Of a stretch of DNA of 64,000 bases, positions 12,301 to 26,560 are shown one piece after another. Source of the stretch: Rhizomys pruinosus. Taxonomy: Eukaryota > Chordata > Mammalia > Rodentia > Spalacidae. Position 1 is the stretch's first letter; every line of letters begins with the position of its first letter. Location: assembly GCA_009823505.1 (NCBI GenBank), contig VZQC01012374.1:480280-544279 (forward strand), in the 5' to 3' direction. A program made the position numbers and the translations under genes. The notes below the pieces were generated by a model. It was given only the letters and a program-made list of their open reading frames with translations, did not search any database and had not been told where the DNA came from.

Positions 12301-15300
12301 TTTTTCAAGATGTCATTAGCCGATATTTTCTCATGGTCTTGGACTCAAACCGATTGTTTGGCATATACAGTCTCGCCTAGGACATCATTTTCGCTACTCT
12401 AGTGTCTCTTAGATTTTATTTGATATTGTTTTAACATAGTAGAATTCAACATTTTCTCCTAAACTTTTTATGATTAAGCTCCAGATGACCTTAATTAAAT
12501 AGATATAACTCATACTTTCGAACCTACATCCGTACATTCATACAACGCTTCACAGTGGATGTCTATTATTATTGGTGTATTAAGACTACCTTTCATCTCT
12601 CGTATAATTGAAAAGAAGGGAGTGAGGTCAGACGGGGTGCGAATATCAGCTTGGCTCTAACGCCAGATAGTATGCTTGATAATAACCTCGAATGGGTTGT
12701 GACGGGATTCTCTATCATGCTCAAGTCATCATCTCAGACAAGAAGAACAGTAAAGGACACGATGAACAAGATAAAAAAATGAACTTAGATTCTGGTCAGC
12801 GTAATTATGAAATTTTGACTCATGGATATTTGAGGCAATTTATTACTTGTTGTAACTAAAAGTAATTGTTATAAACATCTCTCAGCTTATCGAAGCAAGA
12901 TAAACCAATGATTAGACTTCTAATTATTTGTGGATCAAATGTCATAATATTTTTAAGGAAAAATTCCTTGATCAATCTCATAAATTATGATGAGGCATAG
13001 TGTGATAAATTTCTATAATTACTTCAGTCATATTATTATTTTTTGTTTTATTTTTTTTTTTTTTTTTTTTTTTTTTATATATTTTTATATTATATAGATA
13101 TATATATATTGGATTAGAACTCTGATATATAGTTTACATATTCAGACCACGTGCTTACTCTTGGTGGTATTTTGTTCCTCCTTTCTTGTAACTGGAGTCA
13201 TTAGCATATAGCTGATCAGGCAGGAGGGTTTTGAGGACGTGTGGATAAACATCTTTTGGTCTAAAAGTAAATAAGATGAGTGGAGAAATATCTAATATCA
13301 GGTTGATAAACGATCATATGTACAATAGCGCTATATTAAGGCCTAAAGATCAAGGGATTAGAATGGGATTTGGATTGAAGTCAGAAATAGTAATAACTAT
13401 TCTACTATGATTCGATTCTCTGTTTATGCTGATAGGGAAACTTTTGTTGATGACTTATGAGTTATGACCATAAGGAAATCTCTTCTCTACTTTTACATTG
13501 TGAGGTAGTGTTAGACATCTTTTAGTTTATAGATGTAACGTCACTTATTCAGATCCTTCCTAATGACCTGAAGTCATGCCTAGCAGTTTTTGAGACTTTG
13601 GACAAGATATTACATATTAACGAATAGTAGGAGTTATGAATGAACATGCTGCGGAAGATACAGCTTGTGAAAGTATTTGATTAGCAGCTGAATTGCTATA
13701 GATAGGGATAAACTTAGAAGGCTACTGGTGCATGAATCTATGGTGTGAAAAGGCCAAAGTCTTTAGACGTGGGGAAAATAAACCTATTCCATGAAACTAT
13801 TCCTTAGCTTCTCTCCATCGTAAGTACACTTGAGACACACTGGTTAATCTACTTATAGGTGTACTGTGGGAGAACCTACTTAAAATTGTTAATTTAACTC
13901 ACGAATGATCTTGTAGTCGTGACTTTAGAAATTGTGTGCTATATGTACTATGCAACTTATAAAAGTATATTTCTTACAAATAATGCAGATTGGTATATTG
14001 TTCTACTGAGACTACTTGAGGAGCTCTCAGTGTGCTTTATACGCCGTTAATAGCTAGCGAGGGAGATGCAGTCTACGAAGCTGTGTATATTTGAGAGACA
14101 ACTTTAGGAGGTTGAATAAGGGACGTACTTAAGATTTCAAGGGTATCCTCAGGGTTCCTCAAATTATCATTAAAATAGATTGGGAGAGCTTCGACCTGGC
14201 ATAGCAGAGCATAGAATTGCGTTGATATTAATACTCTTTATATACACTTTAATATACTAAACGAATCGATCGCGCATAATGCTCAAACACGCAATTGTTC
14301 ATTACCGAGGCCTTACGTGAGGAGTGTCATGTATATACTCTTTTAATCTAGTTGTAGTACGTTTGGTTGTTGTGGGAATACGCATGTGAGCTGATGTAAG
14401 ATAGACTTGTTGGGATAGTCTTGCATTCTTTGTATTGGTGTAATGAGTGGTGCGAGATGGGGATGAACTATTGCATTACTTTGATGTGTAGGTTGATTAA
14501 ACTTTGAAATTATTTTGTTTTAATTCCTTAGCATTAGGTTATGTCGCGTAGGTATATACTGTATAAAATCAATCAAATTTCTTTCCAGAAATATAAAAAA
14601 ATATAAAATTGAGTGACCCACTCAAATTTGCGGGTGCAACTATATACTTCTACCTTTCTGTAGATCTGTTCTGTAGAATGCAATGTCAGAGCATGTTATA
14701 TGCTGCTGTGAAGAGGCTATGATCAGCTTGGAGCCAAGGGAAATGGATTTACGGAAGCTTTGCTTCTGCATTTCCATGAGAGCAGATAGACTAATGTCGT
14801 CATGGTTCACATACAAATAAGACATAACGACTGTTCCTGTCTTGGATATTTACTCCTTGTGACACACACACACACAAAACCCACACACACACAACAACAC
14901 AACACAACACAAACATATGTAGTTAAAAGCTAGAATACTACATATACTCACATTCTAAAGTAATTACATCACTTTCATTGTCGTCAGCAACTCACTTGTA
15001 CGTGTCGAAATAATGAGATGTAAAGAAATTGAAATATAAGTTATAGTTAGATGAGAGATGACGAGAACAGAGAAATACTATTAGTTTATGTTCACCACTA
15101 AATGCTAAAAGTCATAGTTGTATATAGAGGCATCAGATTATGTATGGTGTTGTATTGAAAGATATAAAAATTAGAGATAGGCAGATGTCGACTAGAGCAT
15201 GGAACTAAAAAAAGGCGCATTGGGAAGAGATCATTGGCACGTAGATCTAATAAAATGTAGATACCAGGGCCGAGCCCTTACACTGATGTCGTGAGGTTAA

Positions 15301-16590
15301 TTGTGCGAGCGGTCGTACAGGAGCGAGACGTCCTCGATTAGCCTTAGCCATGAAGCAACGAAGCAAAATAAGTAGAGAAAAAGCACACGATAGGACCTAC
15401 ATAACTGGGTCAATTGCATGTGCTGACCTTCACCCAAGCCCATTGAATATTAAAGGACACTTTCATTAAGACCGCAAAATGAAGAGATAAGACTGATCGC
15501 AAGATCAGGGCTTATGCACACAGTCAGAAGTCATGGAACTGGATGAGCTGAGTTGAGCCTCGTAGAAAGAACCATTCAGGATAGTAGTGTAATGGCGTTG
15601 GTAACGTAGAGGTGGACAGAGAGAATTGGGATGTGTTACTATTGCTAAGAAGAATTAAAACTACAGATCGATAGTGAAATGAACAAGAGTGTTTCCTCAC
15701 GAAATCTACTTTTCTCTAGAACATTTGAGAGGAGGGATTCCTTGACCAAAACTAGATCGCTTGAAATAGAGCGATATGACTGCGTAGCGCTCACAATTGG
15801 TCGCAACCGCGAAGGGAGAGATGAAAGCGTAAGCTACAGTGAACTACTATGGTTTAAGCAAGTGAACACACGGATGCGGACATGCACGCTTAATTAAAGA
15901 AAATGAGCGCGGGCTTAAGACAAACCAAACTTCTCATGTGATACATGAAGTCGGGAGCAGATTAAGGCTCGCTCAGGGTGGGATAGATTATTATGCATGA
16001 CTCCTGAGCAAAAAAGGAGGTGGAGAATATTGAAAATAAAGAGAATTACTACTGAGCAGAAGTAAAAGAGCTAAGATTAAACAATCTTGCGTGGCAGGTA
16101 GAATAATTAAAGATATTTCAATAGTAGGGGGATTGAAAGAGTGATGGGCGGACTCGGTGGTTTTAATAAAGGGCAAGTCGTAGAATGATTGTATAGCAGA
16201 GAGAATTTGGGTGGGAAAGGGTTCTCGCACTTCCATTTTAGACTAGACGCATCATTCATGTCAAGTAGCAGATACGAATTGTAGATCGTTGTGACCCTCG
16301 CATGTTTCCTGAGGTAGTACCAATTGCTGTGCTTTCTGAAAACTCTCTCATGGCAGCCTTATTGCTGGAAAAGTCTATAAGGCGAGGCAGGAGGCTCGAT
16401 CGATTTGCTGACGCCTGAACAACACTGAGATTCATGACAGAGAGAGTGTGACTATGACATGTTGGAAATTTAATAAGAAATTGCTTCGAGTAGCACAGAT
16501 AAGAGAGTTTGACAAAGGCGAGGCTAGGAGTGAAGAAAAGAGTAGCTAGACGTTATTATGACTACCACGCGAACGCTCTAAAAGAGGAAG
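12301..16590 (-). other. Degraded reverse copy of about 36-39 kb
   Basis: Weak anchors continue the reversed order. A T-run followed by ATATATAG at 13047-13110 could pair with the A-run at 38669-38680. The broken CA repeat at 14862-14912 could pair with the TG repeat at 37074-37101. Preceding text (GCATGTTATATGCTGCTGTG at 14691) resembles the antisense of 37130-37150. No coding feature is supported. Confidence 0.6.
14862..14912 (+). repeat. Irregular (CA)n / (ACAAC)n tract
   Basis: A CACACA run broken by AAAACCC and AACAAC insertions. Its irregularity fits a corrupted copy of the 37074-37101 (TG)n repeat. Confidence 0.7.
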
Positions 16591-16845
16591 CTCTTGGCGG
16601 ACCAGAGGCAAGGGAGGCGGGTTGTACAGGATTGCACGAGTAGCGACAACCTGTCACACTGCATGGAAGTGTGTGGGACTGGGGTAACCCTGTGTATGGA
16701 TAACTCAAAGATTATCAGGAGAACTCCAGTTCCAAGGGAATCTGAGACCCTCTTCTGACTACTGGCATGCATTGAGGACTGACGGGTGCACAGACTGCAA
16801 TGCAGACAGTGCAGCTTCATACACATACAAAATAAACAAATTAAA
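16591..16845 (+). repeat. B2-type SINE copy with errors
   Basis: It contains AGGAGAACTCCAGTTCCAAG and GAATCTGAGACCCTCTTCTGA of the B2 consensus seen elsewhere here, with indels in the tRNA-like head. It is the reverse partner of 35836-36077. Confidence 0.75.
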
Positions 16846-16949
16846 AAAAATAGTTTAAAAAAAGTAATAAAATAATAAATTTTAAAAAAGAAAAATAAGA
16901 AAAAAGATCAATAGAGTGAAGAAAAAATAGAGTAAGGAATACATTATTC

Positions 16950-17182
16950 TTTTTATTATTTTTATTTATTTATTTATGTGTAATGATGTCACTGTCTGCA
17001 TATAGGTCTGTGCCCGTGTCGTGCAATGCACGGAGGTCAGAAGGGTGGTCGATTCCCCTGGAACTGGGATGTTCTCCTGGAATTGGAGTCTAGACGGTTC
17101 TCAGTGCATGTGGGTGCTGGGAATCCTGGGTCCTCTGTAAGTAGCAGTCGTGCTCTTAACTGCTAGGTCAACTCTCCAGTCC
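16950..17182 (-). repeat. B2-type SINE copy, antisense
   Basis: It holds CTGTCTGCATATAGGTCTGTG and CTGCTAGGTCAACTCTCCAG, variants specific to the B2 at 35499-35739. The flanking duplication GGATAACATTTTC is present beside it. Confidence 0.85.
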
Positions 17183-17637
17183 CAAGGATAACATTTTCAA
17201 ATCATGCACCTGTAAGGAGTTAATATCCAAAATGTATTACAAAATCATATAATACAATATCAAAAGAAAATTTCAATTATTACTACTTAAATTACTGAAT
17301 GCTATCCCCAAGTAATACTAGCTGCACTGTGACTTGGGGTAAGGGAATAGAGGCAATGGAAGGTGAGAATCAGTGATGTCTGAAGGCCAGGCCGTGAAGC
17401 ACACTATGCAAAGAAGCATCAGAAGTTCAAAGTAGACATCAAGATGGAACCCCAACACCAACACGTTACCAATCACCCACGAACATATCCTGGGTTCCTG
17501 GTCATCAAAGATCTACACAATGACTTCAGGAGGTCAAAATTTCTCTTCCTGTAGACAAACCTAACAACTCTGAAACATAAAAAATATGGAAAAATATGGT
17601 GGCAGGAAGTGTTTCTGTGAATAAGAAAGTTGTCCCT

Positions 17638-17712
17638 TCCTCTCTCTCTCTCTTCTCTTCTTCTCAGAAAAGTTGTTCTCCTTTCTCTCTCTCTCGTGTC
17701 TCTCTCTCGGCA
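17638..17712 (-). repeat. CT-rich microsatellite
   Basis: Two CT arrays separated by a short AGAAAAGTTGTTCTC spacer; they are the reverse partner of the GA arrays at 34984-35056, with different unit counts. Confidence 0.85.
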
Positions 17713-20399
17713 CACACAACACTTTTTGAATCGAGGAGTCAACAGATCCAATCTTGATCACCATTTTAGGCTGGAATTTTCTTCTTTCTCTAATTGGCCC
17801 AAATGAGTTATTTCCTTGTTGAATATAAAGAAAAGTTTCAGACAAAAACTGATGGCAAGATGAGCACAACTCAGAAGAGAATGCAGTCTGGTGTTTCTGG
17901 GAACTTTTCCTGGCCTGGCTTTATGTGCCAACATCAATAGAACCTCTGCTGTTAGCTGCCTGTGGAATGTATGGTTTTGGATTGTACCTTTAGTTCTCTA
18001 TTCCTTCATTAAACAAGGAGGTTACTTCCCCCTTTCTCCATAATATGAAAGTAGAAGTAAAGTCATCTCTTATGGAGACAGATTCCTTACGTCAAGTGCT
18101 AATGCTTATTTGGGCTCCAAAATAGCCATCTTTTGGTATCTACTGAAGTTTTTGAAGTTCAGTCTTTCCCTTCTTACAAAGTAGAGTTTAAACAATTGTC
18201 CCTCGCCTGCAGTGAGATGAGATTCTAGTAACTGCTCACCTTATAGTAGAAAGAGCATCTCAGTAATCACCAGGCGCCAGAGAGTGTCGGAGACAGTTTT
18301 TTGTGTATTTCGCAATTTTTTTTGTGCCGATGACTCCTCACTTGGGACATTTTTACCTCACACATGCAATACGTAGCTTTGTGTAGACGCGCGTACGCAA
18401 ACACTTCGTGTGGGAAGTCTCACTTGGTTTCGTTTCATCTATTTGGAGTGCTCGGAAAGGGAGGATATCGCCCTCCTAACAAAGTGCCAACCTCTCACGT
18501 TCGCGAATGCTAACTTTCTGGCTTTCATGTGTAATCACATGCACATATCATAGGCCACCAAAACTACGACGTCACATATGCAACTTCCCTGCTAAAGCCA
18601 TCCAATGAGCCGACCTGTTTAATCATACATAAATCACTATGCGAGAGAGTGGTTTTGTCTCTGCGGCTCTCTGTACAAGATACTTGGAGATAGGAATAGC
18701 AACTCTAAGAGCGTGTATTTCATCTCAAGGGTACGTAAGACTTCCAACCTTTACTTGCATGTACCTCCTTTGGTTGTTAACTCGGCCTCAAAACTGTTGA
18801 ATACTAAAGGCTTGTTCTGTACGAACTGTCAGCTGTACCATCAGCAAACAGTATGTCCCCCAATTGGCCGATTCAATAAAAATCCAACCGATGGAAAGTG
18901 TGAGAAAGACGCTATTGTCTAGAGTTTGGTTGCAAATAACATGGGCGATACATAACCATGGGTTAAGAACGGATCAAAATTCACAACTTTTTACGGTCAC
19001 CTGGGATGTAGGAAATATGATTATTTTTTAAAGGATTATGCAAGTCGCGCTGTGGGGGGAGGTCTCTGTCATCTTTATTTTATAACTAAATTTTAATTAT
19101 ATTCTTTTGTATACTGCTGTAAAAGTTTTAAACATAGTACACGTATTAGATTCATGCGAAGCAGCAGTGGCGTGCTAGGACCCGTCAATCAGTTGCAACA
19201 TGCCGCGCGGAGAGCAAGAGGGTCAATGCTAAACTTCCCATGAGAAATCTTTGAAGCCGCAGTAACTCTACACTGGAAATTAAGGGGAAGTACTGGACAG
19301 CAGTTTTCTGCTTTATGGTGGTCATAGCTAATGGTGGACGGGGGCAGCAGTGGGACCAGATAAATTGTTGGGGTGGATGCTGGCAGCGTAGACCACACTG
19401 CACGCGTCTCTGCAATAGAGCAGTTGTCTAAAGCTCTAGTTCGCGCTCATTTTGACTACAAACACTGTACAAGGCTGAGTGTAGGCTGTGACTCATATCT
19501 CCCTTACCAAAGATACTACAACGTGTTTTAGTAAGTTGTGAGTATGAAGGTTTTGTCGGATAATTGAAGATGCAGGGAATATATCTCTTAACAAACTTCT
19601 GGTAGGATTGATAAATCTTAGTTTTGATTTCCATCTTCGTGAAAAATATTTGTAACAAAAGTTGAGCAGAGCTCTCTTGGGAGATCCTCTGGCCCAATGG
19701 GCACGATCCGGTGACGAAGTAGTGGGGCTTTACCATATGGAGTTATTATTTGTGGGCTTCATACCGCAGCGTGTTCGGCCCTTCTCTGTCGTGTCTTTGT
19801 TCTTCAGTACTCTTTCAATATAGCATCTTTTAAGGTCTATTTTATTATACTTTTTCAGAGACATGGTAGTTTATCATGCAAGATCAAAAGGATAGGAGAC
19901 TCTGTCCGTGTCGTCTTTGCAAATATCTGCATTTGGTGTAACCTCTGATGGACGGTCGAAGTTATAGTACTTTTGCTTGATACTCTTCCTGCTTCTTTGG
20001 CTTAGCCAAGTGCTGCGAGTGTAGGGGAATCGACATAGTCTTTTAACCATCACTAGGTCCATTCTATATGCAGTGCTAGGAGGGTAAACTATTCGCTGCG
20101 TAGAGTTTACCTACCTATTTGCTAACAACTTGAGTTACACCGTCCCAGCCCCCCAGCAAGCATTTTTCTTTTCTCTATAATTTTAACTATGCTTCAACTA
20201 TTATCTACATATTAAGGGTATTCTTTGTATCAGACTTCTGGTTTTTATTTTATGCTGAAGTAGCTTGATTGTTGCTCACACAATATGCAAATATGAGCCC
20301 ACTCTCGCCAGATCTTAACATTAGATGTCAATATATTAAAATATCTTCAAATAGGGGGCATGGAGACGAGGAATTCCGTGGCGCACGTATCAAGTATGT

Positions 20400-20690
20400 G
20401 CTCGCCCGCGTCTACAATTGATTGGGAACCATGATTCGATTTTCCCAGCTGCATCGGTCACATTGGTCGGTGAGCATATCGGTCGCTTGAATGAGCTTCA
20501 AGATTTTCCAGGAGAACTCCAGTTCAAGGTGAATTTCCGAGACCCTCTATCTCTGGTGAGCTCCGTTGGCTATTGTCACCGACAACGGGTGCATCTGCCA
20601 GACTTGCATGCAGACAGTACATACAATCGCTACTATGAGGCTCATGAATCAATGGATAATTTAATCTTCAAAATAAAAATATTTTTAATC
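20400..20690 (+). repeat. Corrupted B2-type SINE
   Basis: TTTTCCAGGAGAACTCCAGTTC and CTTGCATGCAGACAGTACAT are preserved; the head and middle are scrambled. It pairs in reverse with the SINE at 32957-33200. Confidence 0.7.
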
Positions 20691-21530
20691 TCTTAAAAAT
20701 AAGCCTAGAATGCGGATTTGATGTTCTCACATTACACAACATACATCTCCTGAAGCGAATTTTGCACATTTAAATTACATCAATTTTAAACAGTCAAATG
20801 TCTTCTGTTGATTAAGCCATGGAGGTATAAAGATGTGTAACTTTACTACTGGCTATTCTTATTTTTTTTTTTTGTTCCTTAAGATACTGACTACATATTT
20901 TCATATATTGGGTATTAAATAAGTGTGATCACTATAGCGCGTTAGGAGAAAAGGCACAACGTTCCATCTATGAGATGAATCAGTGATTGTAATATCATTT
21001 GTTTATAACATATGGTTATATGGGCAATGATGGCCGCTTCAGGATGAGACTTGCAGATCGTGCATGCCAAAAGAGTTAAAGACTGCTTTCTTGGGAATGA
21101 CAATAGGCCTAGAAGCCTCTAATACTAGCTATTCAATGCTGCTCTCTTTATTACTCAATTACATTGTGATTTTGATTTCGTAGCGTATCCGCTTCTACAA
21201 TTCCTTTACTGGAACCAACTCAAGAACAGATCAGCTACTATGCTTGGGCACGTTTGCCATACCAACATTCTGGCAAGGGGCATTATGAGGTGCCCTCGTT
21301 AACATAGAGAAGGATGTGAGTGCTTGTCAATATATATGCGCATATGAATAGGAGTGGTGAATAGCCTCTGGCTCTCATCATATATTTTTTTTACGCGAAT
21401 GTACTCATAATTTGGCGATCGTCAATGCGCTAACTTTGTTACCTTCTCAATTGAGAAATCTTATATTACACAATTTTAGATGAACTTCCAGGTTGGTCAG
21501 TCAGCTGCGGTCCTGATGGCTATTACTTTT

Positions 21531-21556
21531 TTCTTTTTTTTTTTTTTTTTTTTGTT

Positions 21557-21592
<36 letters not shown>
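21531..21592 (+). repeat. Expanded poly(T) run
   Basis: Two T-runs broken by GTTAG. It is the reverse of the B1 A-tail at 32469-32490 but about twice as long, as expected of homopolymer inflation in a raw read. Confidence 0.7.
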
Positions 21593-21598
<6 letters not shown>

Positions 21599-24500
21599 GA
21601 GGCAGGGTCTACCTTTTAGTACCAGTGTCCTGGAAGTCGCTCTATTGTTATGGAGGCTGAAGACATGACCTTACGGAACTACGCTACAGTAGAGTTTCCG
21701 CCACCTCCTACCACCCTGCGTCCATTGCTGGGATATAAAGGGCTAGAGGAGAAGCGCTGTCTGCTCCTATATTCCTCACGGATCATCAAGAACCTCATTG
21801 GGATCCCGGAAATACGACTATACTAGACGCCTAAATCTGATGATATTTCATGATGGACGTTATGAAGACAGGTGGCCGACCCAGAGGCTATCTATCGAGG
21901 GAAAGTGTGGGAATGCCATCGGGTTCTGCAAAAAGCAAACACATGATGAGTGCTCTAGTGTGCTGTATGTGGTCTGATTTCAGGGTCGAATGAGTGTGCT
22001 CGTTGTATACGCACTATGTTACGTTATAGGGAACTGTGACGCTGATTGACTGGATAGGTTTGTTGGATTGCATTCTCACCACAAGTTGAATAAAATATAT
22101 TTAAGAACTTCCAATTAAAATTGTCCAATCCTGTAAGCAGCGTGAGTTAAGATGAGCAAGAGATGCAAGAGGAGAGACGACGAGAGAGAAATTTTCTTTC
22201 CCACTTTCTTTCTTCTTTGTTGAGATAAGGCAAGTGCAAAATACTATAATTGGATATAAACGCCAAGTGCTGGCTCAAGGTACGGACATCTCTCTCTCTG
22301 TTCTCTTGGCTCTATTCCTTGCCAAGTGCTGTGGGGATTAAATATGAGGCCAAAGTACATCTATAGACACTATGTCACAAGCTAGATAGTTAACAGATTA
22401 TATTTTCTTCTAATAGAATTTGATCCTTGAGTATCCGTAGCATTGTCCCTTTAAAAATCCAGATTTTTGGCTTCCGCTTTCTGCATGTATAAATATATTA
22501 TGTAAGAATAATGGAACAGTGTGTCTGTGTTACGTATGTATATAAAATATGCGTACCCCAGAGCACAGGAAGGCGGTTTCGATCTACGCCACCCCCCTCA
22601 CAGCAGGGGACAAGTTGGATGGCATTCCAGTTTTAATTGCTCAGACCATCTCTTCTGAGCATATCGAGAAGAGGAGAGGTTGGCGTGGCAGACCAACGCT
22701 AATACTATGAAGCCTCAATCATGATGAGTGGATTCGAGAAAATAATAGTGTGTATAGATCACTCTACAACCAGATGTTAGGAAGCTATATGTGATGGGCA
22801 CGTGAATAAAGTAGAAGGGGTCGATGCATTGCGAGACTTGTATGTGGTTCTTGCACGGGTTATAACTCTTTGACTGGAGCCTTATTTGCAGAACAATAAG
22901 GCTATGGAGCATGCAGTAAGCCTAAACACTTCCCAGATAACAACAAAGGATCGTCCACAATAAGTTATTTCACCACTGCGCTCACTGGTCCGTGTAAATG
23001 CTACGTTACGGAAATTCTACCTCAGCTATTGTTAGGAAGATAATAATTTCTCTGTGCATTGGGCCTCTATGAGCTTTTGTCCCCACAACATGCGGCATCA
23101 TTGGCGAACTACGTTGAATGCAGTGATTTGGGAAAACAACAAGATCATCAACACTACTGAGAGGGCTTTTTTAGATAAAACTAACTGAACACTGCGAATT
23201 GTAGGAACTTAGCGCCTCTACATGATACTACGTACACTCTACTCCGCCACGCTGTGGGGATTGAGAATAAGTGTTTGGGATTCGACATGAGAAATAGAGA
23301 TGAATATCCTGGCACTCGTTTGGATGGGTCATTTGCATGGAATCTGTAGGTGTCTGGATACTCGCTGGCGATGGGGTGGGGGATGGGGGGGACATGGGTC
23401 TAGATTTGATAAAATAATATGTATGCGGAATCAGGCCGAGAAAGAGCGTTCTTCATAGCAGGTAATATAGTAATAGTATAAAAATAAGTAAAAATGGATA
23501 AGAATTCAAAAAACTACTCAAAGATTTGGCAATTTGCAAATAAATACACTCTAGAACAATGGAAATCAGCAGCAGAGGCAGATGGGCAGAGGAACAAAGG
23601 AAATCCAGGACGCTGTCTAATCGAGGTATCCTAGCCTGAGTCATAGACAGAGACAGACAGACACAAATCACAGACACAGACTGGGAAACACATAACATCT
23701 TGATTTTGTTTTTGATCTCCTTCCATTATTAGATGAATAATTAAAGTGTATTAATACTCTGGTATAATCAACTTCATCAGCCCTGTGTTTTGCCAAACTT
23801 ATCTGCCACGAATGTTGCATCTCATACTTAACAGTTCTTTTTCATACATAGATATTTTATGTTAATCATAATATCTGAACGTCATCTCAGAGATTCAAAC
23901 ATTTATTGACTATTTTATGAACGTATATTGAAATGTGATGTGTTTCTGGCGTTATGTATGTGTGATTTAGGGAATGTCTCGTGTTGTGCTAAATATTACA
24001 ATAGTGATGCCTCTGTTAGAGAGAAGACTCGCTGTAGACAGAGTCGTGCCTTCAAGGATTTAACAACCTTATTCACTCGTAAAACCTAGGTTTGGGAATT
24101 TTTGGTCTACTGACGAATGGCAGCTTACGCAGTCCAAATATCGATCGAATACCTATAGCATTTGATACGCTCTCATTATGTGGGCTTCGTGTCTTTGTTA
24201 ACAGTATCATTGTTGGTATACCTGACTTGATATAATGCTGAGTAATCGTTAGCACAAGATACTGACCATGGGGTGGTGTTTTGTTGAACTACCCTCTCTG
24301 ATGATGGCCTTAGCGTGGGTTGGAGCGGCATGAGATTATGAGTAGGGAGGCTAAGACCGGGAAGCTAGTCTGGCTTGAGAGAGGAAAGTGTAGAAAGTCG
24401 AAATCGTACTCTAGACACGTCTAGGTGGATTGCTCATGTTATCATAGAAGAATCGATACCGTTCGCTGCAGAGAACTATTACTCGAGTTAGCTTTGTTGT

Positions 24501-26200
24501 CCTGCTTCTTCCACCCCAGGTGCCCTTCTATCCTATTTCGCCTGTGCTCCGCTTAGCTAAGTAGCAACCCGAGACGAACCTCAGAAGGAGCAGCAAAAAT
24601 TTGATCTTACCGTGCGATTGATATTGCTCTCAAGGGAGAGGGTATTCTTGTACAACTCTTTCTCAAGTAATTCACTCTTCTCGAAGTATTCATCCTGCTT
24701 TAATTCAATCCTGATCACCACAACTATTAGACATTTACTGGTAACATTCTGGGTGCTTGATGAAGTGTCAGTCCTATCTATGTTGCCTAAGAGTTTGAGA
24801 GTTCCTGGAGCCAAAGAGAGACAGTGGTTCTAGGGTAGAGGTCCTCATGAGGTTTGCTTCTAGAAATGTGATAAGACAGAAGTTGTGAGGGCACGTATGA
24901 AAGCATCAAGCTCCAATAACAGACCTTGCTTGACAAGTTGCACATTCTAGATTTACTGTGCGTTAAATGAATTGCAATATCTTTTTTTGTAGACAGGTCG
25001 TTTGCGTGAGGAGTGAGGACACGGCATTTTGGAGTCTCCGTCAGCACTTGGGGGACGATGTTGAGGAGAAGAGCCGTAATCATCTTGTGTCTAGATGTCA
25101 ATAGGCTAAAATTTCTCTGGATCTATAACAGCAGTGAAAAAGTTACCATGGACAGGCTCACTTTGTGAGGGAAATGTGCATCATGCCGTGAGATTCACTC
25201 TGTCGAATTTCGCTACAAAAAAAGAGAAGACACCAATAACAAAATATAAAAAACAAAGTGATAACACTTTTTGTGTTCTTCTAAAATTCCTTTTACTTTT
25301 AGTTTAATTGTCTAACTCTTTGAGCCGTTTGTAGAGATCTTGAGAACATGGCCGTATCGTGCTTTGATCACTTCTGATTTGACGCAGGCTGCCCTCAAAC
25401 CTGATGTAAGCGATATTGTAGCGCTATCAGTCACTTTAGTCTTCCTTTTTTCTTGACAATGTCCAGGGAAATTGAGTTCACTAGGAGCTGCTGGTGCACG
25501 TTGATTTTAGATTCACAAAGTCTTTGGTGGAGTAGTGAATCATCAATAGCACCAAAATTGTTTAGTTTTTGTTTCTGACAAGAATATTTTGGAACGGAGG
25601 TCTCATCTAATCTCATAAACTCAGTCATTGAGATGGATTGCAACCTTATCTTCATAATTCTTTGTCATGTATAGTCATGACATAGATGAATCATTACGGT
25701 GAGATAATAAGGGCGAAAGAGGAGACAACCCATTATTCATGGCACTGATACTTTCAGTAATTTAATAAGATTATGCACTATATATTGTGCCAAATTTAGG
25801 GGTTTGGGTGAGGGAATCGTCGTGAAGTGTGTGATCAAGGTAAATGATAGAATGAGTCATCATGTGATGTAAAGATACGTCTGGAAGCCAACGTCCCTTG
25901 ATTCTCTCATGGAAGACTAAAATTCACGATTCCTTTACTGTTCTGAGTTAGTGAACGTGTCTCCCATGGTTTTTCCGAGCTACGCGTATTACCTTTTCAG
26001 GAGAACTGTCAATATAAGCATGTGCATAAATCATCTTCTCGCTCTCTCTCTTATGAAATGCAATACACAATGGATCATTTAGAGCTGTTATGAGAGTTAA
26101 GAAAGACTGTGGCTTAGATGAGAGTAGAATAGTATAAATGCGCAGTGATGCATATTTTTAATTAGCATGGAATGAATAGGTAGAAGAGTATTTATCATGC

Positions 26201-26560
26201 GCGTAAGCAATAAATTTTACCTTGAGATGTGGTAGTAAATGAAAACAGAAATAACATTTATATTTTAACCTAGAACACTTTTTTTTGATAAAATGGGTAA
26301 CATTTTATCATCTGCAAACTAAGATTATTGCAACGTGTCCTGCATAGGAGTTGACAATTACCAAAGCCCTGGCAATGTCTCACACAGTAGTTGACCTTGC
26401 TCTCTATACTCATTCTAAAAGTTACTCTGTTCAGTCAGCAGTAGTGTTTCTTACATGCATTTTACGCATTCTTGTAACTTTCCCTGGTGCTAAATATGGA
26501 AAGAATCCTGTGAAATGAAATAGCCAAGAGGAGTATCCATTCAGGGGGCAGTGCCCTAAA
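26201..26560 (-). repeat. Better-preserved reverse copy of about 29270-29480
   Basis: GATAAAATGGGTAACATTTT and ATCTGCAAACTAAGATTATT are exact or near-exact reverse complements of 29390-29435. Matching becomes looser on both sides. Confidence 0.8.

Larger units (their letters stand above)
16591..18215 (-). repeat. Nearly clean reverse copy of 34535-36077
   Basis: This is the best-preserved part of the inverted copy. In reverse it contains, in order, the B2 of 35836-36077, the short TTTTCTTCACTCTATTGATC spacer, the B2 of 35499-35739 with both of its target-site duplications, the GGATAACATTTTCAAATCATG flank, the GA/CT repeats and the unique sequence down to about 34535. Differences are mostly single-base indels and homopolymer or dinucleotide length changes. 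Because a SINE with the same insertion site is present in both arms, one arm is a copy of the other and not an independent repeat. Confidence 0.9.
18216..26200 (-). other. Degraded reverse copy of about 29.4-34.5 kb
   Basis: Anchors in reversed order: 20400-20690 with the B2 at 32957-33200; 21530-21740 with the B1 plus A-tail at 32313-32491 (shared CAGGGTCTACC...TTTTAGTACCAG wording); 22085-22350 with 31930-32130 (AAGTTGAATAAAATATATTT shared); 23388-23690 with 31040-31250 (GGGTCTAGATTTGATAAAA against TATCATAATCTAGACCC). The arm is about 1.5 times longer than its partner, which indicates insertion-heavy corruption. No gene is supported. Confidence 0.8.

Noticed and set aside
14862..14912. Telomere-like or CRISPR-like short repeat array
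   Set aside because: Units are irregular CA and ACAAC without spacers; it is a broken dinucleotide repeat.
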